Assembly (NCBI GenBank): GCA_905208975.1
Contig: CAJLRE010000017.1
Location: 1-29,156, forward strand
Direction of reading: 5' to 3'
Origin: an uncultured Collinsella sp.
GTDB lineage: Bacteria; Actinomycetota; Coriobacteriia; Coriobacteriales; Coriobacteriaceae
Length of the DNA: 29,156 nucleotides
Below, one piece after another: positions 24,501 through 29,156 of the stretch. Made by a program: the position numbers and the translations under genes. How positions within the stretch are numbered: position 1 is the stretch's first letter; the number at the start of each line of letters is the position of its first letter. The notes under the pieces were generated by a model that worked only from the letters and a program-made list of their open reading frames with translations, searched no databases and was not told the DNA's origin.

Positions 24501-24728
24501 AAGGTGTGCAAGTCGTTCCATGTCGATTGTGGCGCGCTCGAGATGCCCTATGCCAAGACCGATGCCTACGCCGCGCTCGAGGCGAGCCGCCGAGCCCTCA
24601 CCATCGCCGGCGTGGACGGCACGCGTCTGGCTTGCGCTCGTACCGAGGACGACCTGCCCCACAATGTCAACCCGACGAACATTGCCACGGTATCCGAGGT
24701 CGTGACCGAGGTTATCCGCCGTTCGTAG
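21531..24728 (+). CDS. M28 peptidase-like membrane protein with a very long low-complexity insertion
   Basis: A 1065-residue protein. Residues 1-235 and 924-1065 together resemble an M28 aminopeptidase fold, separated by about 690 residues. The first part has two hydrophobic hairpins (about 55-96 and 155-208) and the HxD motif AHYDS (H138, D140). Compared with active M28 enzymes, the bridging Asp is Cys (GAVCN, C222), the Glu pair is Ser-Asp (GASD, 933-934), the next Asp is Glu (NLES, E960) and the last His is kept (H1044). So it may be inactive or altered. The insertion is acidic and Ala/Pro-rich, with a charged helical stretch (KKFVDDFEEKRAAAREAAEQ), four degenerate TSFEAQQ-like repeats (VEATTSFEAQQ and relatives, near 580-625), and a basic RKRGLGGLFGRKKK patch. 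ATG at 21531 has GGAG six bases upstream; a TATACT at 21457-21462 may be its -10 box. Confidence 0.8.
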   Translation: MANTQNYINHLLQNTGITPACSEEERLAAEDIAQIFRNHGFDPEVQEFNAPAPSRLAFAVTGILAFAGALLMGIGGGIGLVGTLLAIVGAVLYVLERTGHPVVSRLGKTGVSQNVIAYHKASGPLASPRNRPVVVVAHYDSPRAELLAREPYASYRALIAKLLPVATVAPAAVAILRILPLPGALKVLLWIVAILASLVALANAANIISNRFVLPYTSGAVCNKSSVAAMLGVMDNVAPFQGENEFPDDVPFDTYFGEQKRRAEEMARAAAEYAAAQQQNDYGNTIEYEEPTYAEDEFGQPIAPDAQTEPEQGEDFDEQIEGFEGASADETLIGAIVPEDQNQAVQAEEFNDEVSAAEPAEEPVVAEPEPKLYRNAADNIRFGSDAIRALGMLPESCTLDYEEGEEPTFEPEPAPVVTAPAPAVTVDDESAAVTAAVAELEAVSAIDPAAGLDILAPAAPAQDVADESDDDYVEQPRRVSYESDTDFSAEIPAATPHADIASAFSSIGTSASNFFKGALAKGKKFVDDFEEKRAAAREAAEQEAIAQQQAAEAARERAAQEFEQNEAMQSGPVDAAEATTSFESQQPASADVVEATTSFEAQQHVDSTMSFDAAQFDSTITFEKQGTAIAEPLPVSDEQGDAADDDEPIDTAEIQDAAEDEPVEANSDEEQYATAEQDDSTEVEQEEVPAVSEAPETDESRPYSTQIFTMPTPSGSGATVADVAPTQDETVDSLMAQISSQASPRPQMNVPDPASAPSPAPSSSPLASVPDPSLPSMKQANVASRTSLFDLPDPSAQVNDPFATAQGPEPTSAPVAPPMPVASGAQPIETISAPAPAAPKSRKRGLGGLFGRKKKNEQDSMSDWLGVEDDYDAKKSGRGIGSWDNFEDDNDGWKGGATSSDGASSEDMLSAVASMGDDELLGHDIWFVATGASDCDGAGMKAFLASHRDKLRGVFFINLESVGAGRLSVVTVEGEQQLLKGDRRIMNLVSKVCKSFHVDCGALEMPYAKTDAYAALEASRRALTIAGVDGTRLACARTEDDLPHNVNPTNIATVSEVVTEVIRRS

Positions 24729-24749
24729 ACGGAGCTCTAAGGAGTCAAC

Positions 24750-24968
24750 GTGTTTTCGTATATTAAGCGCCATTGGCCTGTCTACGTGATTTTGACCTTG
24801 ATTGCCATTGCGTTAGGGCTTGGAGCTGCCTACATCGTGGGCGCGAAGGGCTCGACCCCCGCCTCCGCAATCAGCGAAGAGGTGGAGCAAGAACAGAGCA
24901 CGGGTGCCGATGGGATTCCTGAGTCCGAGCAAGCAATCGTTGATGGTGGATCTTCGTCTGCAGAGTAG
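24750..24968 (+). CDS. Small single-pass membrane protein downstream of the M28-like gene
   Basis: A 72-residue protein of unknown function. A short basic N terminus (MFSYIKRHW) precedes one transmembrane helix (about residues 10-31, VYVILTLIAIALGLGAAYIV), and the rest is acidic and Ser/Glu-rich. The GTG start at 24750 follows AAGGAG, and the gene begins 21 bases after the M28-like stop and ends before a terminator, so the two form an operon. Co-transcription suggests, without proving, a shared membrane role. Confidence 0.75.
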   Translation: MFSYIKRHWPVYVILTLIAIALGLGAAYIVGAKGSTPASAISEEVEQEQSTGADGIPESEQAIVDGGSSSAE

Positions 24969-24989
24969 ATGCGGCGATTTAAATGATTG

Positions 24990-25027
24990 AAAGCGGGCGA
25001 GCCGGGGGACTGGCTCGCCCGCTTTTT
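24990..25027. terminator. Bidirectional terminator between convergent genes
   Basis: Stem AAAGCGGGCGAGCC (24990-25003) with GGCTCGCCCGCTTT (25012-25025), an eight-base loop, and TTTTT on the plus side. On the minus strand the stem ends in TTTC, so it could also serve the adhesin gene. Confidence 0.88.
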
Positions 25028-25034
25028 CATCGCT

Positions 25035-28000
25035 CTAGCGCTTCTTTGGGATTGACCTAAGGCGAGCGAACCATAGGGCTGCGGCACCCGAGGTCAGGAG
25101 CGCGGTGATGCAAGCGGCGATGGGAGCTGATCCTGTTGCCGGTAGGTCCTGCGGTAGGGTACAGCGTTGAATGACACTGTCCTCGTCATGTGACTCAAGT
25201 TTATCGCCGCCGCCGTTGCGGCAAAGATCGACGCGTGCGCTGTTGGTGAGTGCAGTTTGGGGTGTGTAAGCCGACGTTGCCTGCATGTGCACGACTGCGC
25301 CCCGAGCATCTGTGCCAAGGATTGCTTTGGCATCGTCAAGGTCGTCGTGCTCATCTTTGAGATCATCACGGGTCCAAGAATCCGTATCGCTTCGAGTCGT
25401 AAAGTCGGCGGCTACCGCACCGTATTCAATGCGAATGCCCGTCACGACGGTATTGGATGCAAGGTCGAGTTCTTTCGCCTCGAGTGTGGCGGATTCCGTG
25501 GTCGAGACATCCGCCTTCCAGAGGTGCCAGCCGTCGTAATCGACGAGGCGGCAATCTTCACCCAGACTCTCTTTTACTTCGTCGGACTCAAGCCAAGGAT
25601 TTTCGTGCCCATCGCCAAGAGTCGCGTTTGCCGGCTCATCGACGTCTGTCGAGTCCAACGGCGTCGTGCGATACCACACGTTGCACAGACCGTTGAGGTC
25701 GCCGATGGCGACGGGGGTTTCGATTGAGACGAATCTCGCCGTGCCGTCTTTGGCGCACTCAAGATCATCGGTAATCGTAAACTCATCAACCCAAGTAGCG
25801 GAATCGTTTCGAGCATCGATGATATAGGAGAAAAGCCCATCCGTATTGGTTTGCATCGCGGCGCGGTTTTTTCCATCGCCGTTAGCCAACAGACCCTTCC
25901 CGATAGGTTGGACAAGTTCCTGACGCTTGTCGACCTGTCCTTTGATCTCGATGGGCGCATCCTTCATCGCGACGGATTGGACTTCTCCCGTATCCTTTAT
26001 TTCAAACGTTATCTCCTCGGCAAGGTCATAGGTCCGCGGAGACATCGTTTCGCGCAACGAGTAGGTGCCGGGTGCAAGATGTTCGATGCGGTGCGGCTTG
26101 TCGGATGAGGTCCAGGAGTCTATTTCGGTTTTATCGGGACCATATAAGGTGAGCTGTGCGCCTTTCACTTCCTGCTCTCCGCTTGCATCGACCTTGGAGA
26201 TATCAACCTTGGTGTAATCGTCGGATACGTTAAGCCGTGCTTCCACAACGGGTGTTTTCTGGTCGGCATAGGTAAGGTCGACGATATGGTGCGTCCGGTC
26301 GAGTAAGAAGCCGGTCGGCGCTTGAGTCTCGACAACCTCGTAGCGTGCGGTGCCAGATCCCAGCGGGAGGTCGTCCGCGCGTGCTTCTCCAGTTTCATCC
26401 GTCGTGACGGTAGCGACAGTCTCACCGTCGAGCGCGGCAATGCTACCGTCGGGGCGCACGATATCACCTGAGGCACGGATCTCAAAGGTGGCGCCCGCGA
26501 GGCTGCTGCCGTCTACGGCATCGGTTTTAACGATCCTGATGTTTCCGGTCGCGGCGTGGTTATAATACGAGACGATTGCAACGGGCGTTAGGTTTATATC
26601 GGCGGGTATGTTTACCTCGATCTCTCCGCCGACAAGATAGGGCTCTTTGGCCGAGGTTTCGCGTACATAATAGGTGCCCGGCATGAGCGATTCGGGCAGT
26701 GTGACGGTGCCGGTCGCGTCAGTCGTAAAGGTGTCCATTACGTTATATGCTGGATACCAGCATGTTTGTGAGACAGGTTTGTGATTGCTGTCGAGGAGTT
26801 GGAAGGTGAATCCGGCTAGGGGAACAGAGGCGCCTGTTTGGGCATCGCGTTTTACAATCTGGAGATGCGTCGACAGGGCGTGGTTGTCCACGATATATTG
26901 AAGCTCGGCGCCGTCGGAAATCTGATTGGCCTCGACGGTCCATTCCCCCGCACGTTTAAAACCCTCGGGGACGGTTTCCGGAACCTCACGAACCGTGTAG
27001 CCGGCGCGGTCGTATGGGACGGCTCCGTGGACACCGGCTGGTCGCTTGCCTGTGCCGAACCATGCTTCGGGCTGGTCTTTGGTGGAGGCAAAGCCATAGA
27101 TGTTTGTAGTCAGTGTGCCAACAACCTGCTGAGAGCTGTTACTGACAACCTCAAAGACAACATCTCCTGCCGGCTGCTCCAGGCCGGATTGATCGCTATT
27201 GCCGTAGTCCTTGAATTTGGAAATCTCAAGGTCAAACGCAATGGGGATATTGGAAACGCGAGATTCGATCTCGACCACGCCTGAATCGCCGAGTTGGTCG
27301 GCTCCAACGGTGTAAGACCAACTGTCACCGGAGGGCAAATAGCCCTCGGGCGCCTTCGATTCATAGATGGTAAAGGTTCCCAGGGGGACATCGGTGAGGG
27401 TAGCTCGACCGCTTTCATCGGTCCTGAGAGTTTGTGTCCATCCAGGGGTTGATTGCGATACGCACACGAATTCTGCTCCTGCGAGCGAAGCTCCAACTTG
27501 GGGGCCTGCATTCGTTGCGGCGTCGAGCTTTACAATGCGCAAGGTAATGGTGCCGGGTTGTTCATCAATGGTGACGTATCCGCCGTTATTCGTCGTGGTA
27601 AAGGCAATGCGATCGTGCAGGGAGATATAACCAGCTGGCGCTGTTGTCTCAACTAGGTAGTATGCCGTGTTGGGTAGGAGTGTTGCCTGCGCTCGACCGT
27701 TGCTGTCCATCTGGACGGTGCCGACACGCGCGCCGCTGGCGCTCTCAAAAACATCGAATGTTGCCCCGTCAAACTGATAAGTATTGTTTCCGCTGGTAAT
27801 GGCAGCGTTTGCAGACTGCTTTTGGAAGGAAACAGAGACCGCCGGCAGTACATAGAGCATGTCTTGACGTTTGCTGCCGCCCGATACGGTTCCTATATAG
27901 CGCCGCGCGCGGTGCGGAGCGGCTTCGATGCTTCCTGATTTTGCGCTGTCGTGGAGCCACCGCGCAGCCGCCACGACTTCATTGTCGGCGGTAAAGTGCC

Positions 28001-28466
28001 CGCTCTTGGTTTTGCCCTGAGCGGTCGTGTAGGAGTAGGTGCCATCGACATGGGTAGTGCCGTTGAGCATCCATACGGCAAGCTGGGTGGCAGCGCGGGC
28101 GCGATCGGGTGAAAGATGGTAACCGCCAAACGACGTGGCGGTAGGATATCCGTGACAAACGATTGCCGCGAACTCGTCGTCGAGCCACACCCAGCCTTGA
28201 TCAAAGTTGAGCCATGGGCCGCCCGGCTTGGTGGGGCCGGGGCGCTCCTGGTTCATGCAGTAGGCAATCGAGGCGTCTTGAGCTTCATACTTGCCGATGA
28301 AGAAGGGCCCACAATCATCGCTAATAGTGCGGAAGCCGAGCTGGTCGTAGCCATCGACGGCAAATGCGGCTCCCGGTGCCAGACAGCCGAAAAGCAGGAA
28401 GAGGAGCAGGAGCAGCGGACCTGTTGCGATTGCGCTGTGGACAGAGTGCGTGGGTGCGTTGGACAT
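25035..28466 (-). CDS. LPXTG-anchored adhesin with thioester domain and CnaB-type repeats
   Basis: A 1143-residue secreted surface protein. It has a signal peptide (hydrophobic core LLLLLFLLFGCLAPGAAF, cleavage likely near residue 36). Residues about 45-205 form a TQXA thioester domain: C70 in AYCMNQ and Q128 in the TQLAVW motif are the pair expected to form the internal thioester, which in related Gram-positive adhesins reacts covalently with host proteins. About five or six CnaB/SpaA-type beta domains follow (210 to about 850), with repeated GYT-, YYVRET- and APTGF-type ends and KxD strand starts such as IVKLDA, IVKRDA, IVKTDA and ISKVDA. A larger C-terminal region (850-1100) contains six cysteines. 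The sorting signal LPATG (1108-1112), a hydrophobic helix and a basic tail end the protein. No sortase or pilin partner is in the window. ATG at 28466 has AAGGAG upstream. Confidence 0.92.
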   Translation of the reverse strand: MSNAPTHSVHSAIATGPLLLLLFLLFGCLAPGAAFAVDGYDQLGFRTISDDCGPFFIGKYEAQDASIAYCMNQERPGPTKPGGPWLNFDQGWVWLDDEFAAIVCHGYPTATSFGGYHLSPDRARAATQLAVWMLNGTTHVDGTYSYTTAQGKTKSGHFTADNEVVAAARWLHDSAKSGSIEAAPHRARRYIGTVSGGSKRQDMLYVLPAVSVSFQKQSANAAITSGNNTYQFDGATFDVFESASGARVGTVQMDSNGRAQATLLPNTAYYLVETTAPAGYISLHDRIAFTTTNNGGYVTIDEQPGTITLRIVKLDAATNAGPQVGASLAGAEFVCVSQSTPGWTQTLRTDESGRATLTDVPLGTFTIYESKAPEGYLPSGDSWSYTVGADQLGDSGVVEIESRVSNIPIAFDLEISKFKDYGNSDQSGLEQPAGDVVFEVVSNSSQQVVGTLTTNIYGFASTKDQPEAWFGTGKRPAGVHGAVPYDRAGYTVREVPETVPEGFKRAGEWTVEANQISDGAELQYIVDNHALSTHLQIVKRDAQTGASVPLAGFTFQLLDSNHKPVSQTCWYPAYNVMDTFTTDATGTVTLPESLMPGTYYVRETSAKEPYLVGGEIEVNIPADINLTPVAIVSYYNHAATGNIRIVKTDAVDGSSLAGATFEIRASGDIVRPDGSIAALDGETVATVTTDETGEARADDLPLGSGTARYEVVETQAPTGFLLDRTHHIVDLTYADQKTPVVEARLNVSDDYTKVDISKVDASGEQEVKGAQLTLYGPDKTEIDSWTSSDKPHRIEHLAPGTYSLRETMSPRTYDLAEEITFEIKDTGEVQSVAMKDAPIEIKGQVDKRQELVQPIGKGLLANGDGKNRAAMQTNTDGLFSYIIDARNDSATWVDEFTITDDLECAKDGTARFVSIETPVAIGDLNGLCNVWYRTTPLDSTDVDEPANATLGDGHENPWLESDEVKESLGEDCRLVDYDGWHLWKADVSTTESATLEAKELDLASNTVVTGIRIEYGAVAADFTTRSDTDSWTRDDLKDEHDDLDDAKAILGTDARGAVVHMQATSAYTPQTALTNSARVDLCRNGGGDKLESHDEDSVIQRCTLPQDLPATGSAPIAACITALLTSGAAALWFARLRSIPKKR

Positions 28467-28720
28467 GGCTGCTCCTTATCCCTCGTGCGCCGCATGGGGA
28501 GGTTGCGACGCGTAGGATGAGGCTACCCCCGAGGTTCATGCGGGTAAGTACCGGAGCCTGACCAAAAGCTTGCCCGATCTCTGACAAATCGAACTCAAAT
28601 ACAACAATCAGATAAAAGTGCAGGTAGAAGATAGGGAGAACAGGAGGTCAAAGGTCCTCGTCTCCACAATTGACATGTTTTCCAAACGAATCTCCACAGC
28701 TAAAACAAGCATCGCCACCC

Positions 28721-28750
28721 TTGTATCGAACAAGACAACCGCGTTATACT
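28721..28750 (+). promoter_or_regulatory. Promoter of tRNA-Gly
   Basis: TTGTAT at 28721-28726 and TATACT at 28745-28750, 18-base spacer; the tRNA starts 13 bases after the -10 box. The rest of the gap back to 28467 shows no gene; an adhesin promoter must lie there but none is clear. Confidence 0.6.
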
Positions 28751-28763
28751 AGCCAACACACAA

Positions 28764-28838
28764 GCGGGCATCGCCAAGTGGTAAGGCATCAGCTTCCCAA
28801 GCTGACACTCGCGGGTTCGAGTCCCGTTGCCCGCTCCA
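28764..28838 (+). tRNA. tRNA-Gly (anticodon CCC)
   Basis: Full cloverleaf: acceptor GCGGGCA / TGCCCGC, D-stem GCC/GGC, anticodon stem TCAGC/GCTGA with loop TTCCCAA (anticodon CCC), T-arm GCGGGTTCGAGTCCCGT, discriminator T and an encoded CCA at 28836-28838. It reads GGG codons. Confidence 0.97.
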
Positions 28839-28849
28839 GTTAAGAGCAC

Positions 28850-28882
28850 AAGCACGGCACCATCACGGTGCCGTGCTTTTTT
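28850..28882 (+). terminator. Rho-independent terminator after tRNA-Gly
   Basis: A perfect 12-bp stem, AAGCACGGCACC (28850-28861) with GGTGCCGTGCTT (28867-28878), a five-base loop and a run of T. Confidence 0.93.
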
Positions 28883-28893
28883 CAATAAAGTGC

Positions 28894-28908
28894 CGGGACT
28901 CGAACCCG
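28894..28908 (-). repeat. Inverted copy of the tRNA-Gly T-arm
   Basis: CGGGACTCGAACCCG is the exact reverse complement of the 15-base T-arm CGGGTTCGAGTCCCG at 28812-28826. No complete minus-strand tRNA surrounds it, so it is a fragment. Confidence 0.7.
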
Positions 28909-28925
28909 ACAGGGTGCGAGCGTAA

Positions 28926-28975
28926 ATAAACGCGAAGCGTTTATAGCGAGCAGGCAAGGTCGCCGATAGGCGACC
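28926..28975. repeat. Two tight hairpins downstream of tRNA-Gly
   Basis: Hairpin one is ATAAACGC (28926-28933), loop GAA, GCGTTTAT (28937-28944). Hairpin two is GGTCGCC (28958-28964), loop GATA, GGCGACC (28969-28975). Neither is followed by a T-run. Hairpin one closes with the sequence GCGAAGC. Confidence 0.65.
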
Positions 28976-29025
28976 GCAGCCGGTGCGGATTTGCGAAGCA
29001 AATACGCGGACGTCCCGTTGCCCGC
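28971..29025 (+). repeat. 55-base direct repeat with tRNA 3' end, copy 1
   Basis: Begins CGACCGCAGCC and ends GTTGCCCGC, with an internal hairpin ATTTGC (28989-28994), GAA, GCAAAT (28998-29003). From 29012 to 29029 it reads GTCCCGTTGCCCGCTCCA, identical to the last 18 bases of the tRNA-Gly with its CCA (28821-28838). The 55 bases recur at 29102-29156. Confidence 0.85.
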
Positions 29026-29101
29026 TCCATCGAGCGCGGGAGACCTTGGGACGGCCAATTCAACAAAGTCTTCCCCATCGTCTCCGTGAATCCGAGGAGA
29101 T

Positions 29102-29156
29102 CGACCGCAGCCGGTGCGGATTTGCGAAGCAAATACGCGGACGTCCCGTTGCCCGC
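29102..29156 (+). repeat. 55-base direct repeat with tRNA 3' end, copy 2 (reaches window edge)
   Basis: Identical to 28971-29025, offset by 131 bases, and still matching where the window ends, so the array may continue. Between the copies (29030-29101) there is no gene; a weak hairpin with arms TCTCC and GGAGA lies around 29079-29100. Confidence 0.85.

Noticed and set aside
28700..28957. 85-codon minus-strand open frame over tRNA-Gly
   Set aside because: It is the antisense translation of a tRNA and its repeat, with the familiar GNGTRTRE-type spurious peptide. No ribosome binding site or family match.
28971..29156. Possible CRISPR array in the right-edge repeats
   Set aside because: Only two copies of a 55-base repeat with tRNA-derived content, a 76-base non-matching interval and no cas genes; it is better explained by tRNA-tail duplication.

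Overview
This window is the chromosomal replication-origin neighbourhood of a moderately GC-rich, Gram-positive actinobacterium. The best guess is the class Coriobacteriia, something close to Collinsella. That placement is an inference from the protein character, from a DciA (DUF721) gene between recF and gyrB, from paired PafB/PafC-like WYL regulators, and from an LPXTG surface protein. It was not tested by any search.

Left arm (1-8833, all minus strand): a gene for a GHKL-fold ATPase with a Pro/Gln-rich linker and C-terminal winged helix, then dnaA, dnaN, recF, dciA, a strong terminator, gyrB, and the first 139 codons of gyrA. Candidate origin DNA lies on both sides of the ATPase-dnaA pair: 5503-5740 (dnaA-dnaN gap, with an AT-rich stretch) and about 8897-9000 (upstream of the ATPase gene). 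Both carry an exact 13-mer, AGTTTTCAACAGG or its complement, that looks like a divergent DnaA box.

Centre (9077-14288, plus strand): rpmH, rnpA, yidD, yidC, jag/khpB, a terminator, then rsmG, parA, parB and a small membrane protein. Three perfect parS sites at an exact 39-bp period lie in front of parA. Two 14/16 matches lie inside dnaA and beside rlmN. Part of this stretch (rsmG onward) is visibly lower in GC than its surroundings.

Right arm (14333-24968): rlmN (minus), then ddl and an exonuclease-DinG helicase fusion (plus), convergent by 4 bp with a pair of overlapping WYL-domain regulators (minus). Next come a plus-strand gene for an M28-peptidase-like membrane protein, with degenerate active-site residues and a roughly 690-residue low-complexity insertion, and a small membrane protein.

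Far right (25035-29156): a large minus-strand LPXTG-anchored adhesin with an N-terminal thioester domain and several CnaB-type repeats, then tRNA-Gly(CCC) with its promoter and terminator. The final 270 bases have no gene. They contain an inverted copy of the tRNA T-arm, repeats of the tRNA 3' end, and several hairpins closed by the GCGAAGC mini-hairpin.

The most interesting items are the unexplained ATPase/winged-helix gene in the dnaA operon together with non-canonical DnaA-box-like repeats and a variant DnaA recognition motif, the split pseudo-peptidase, and the tRNA-tail repeats at the right edge.
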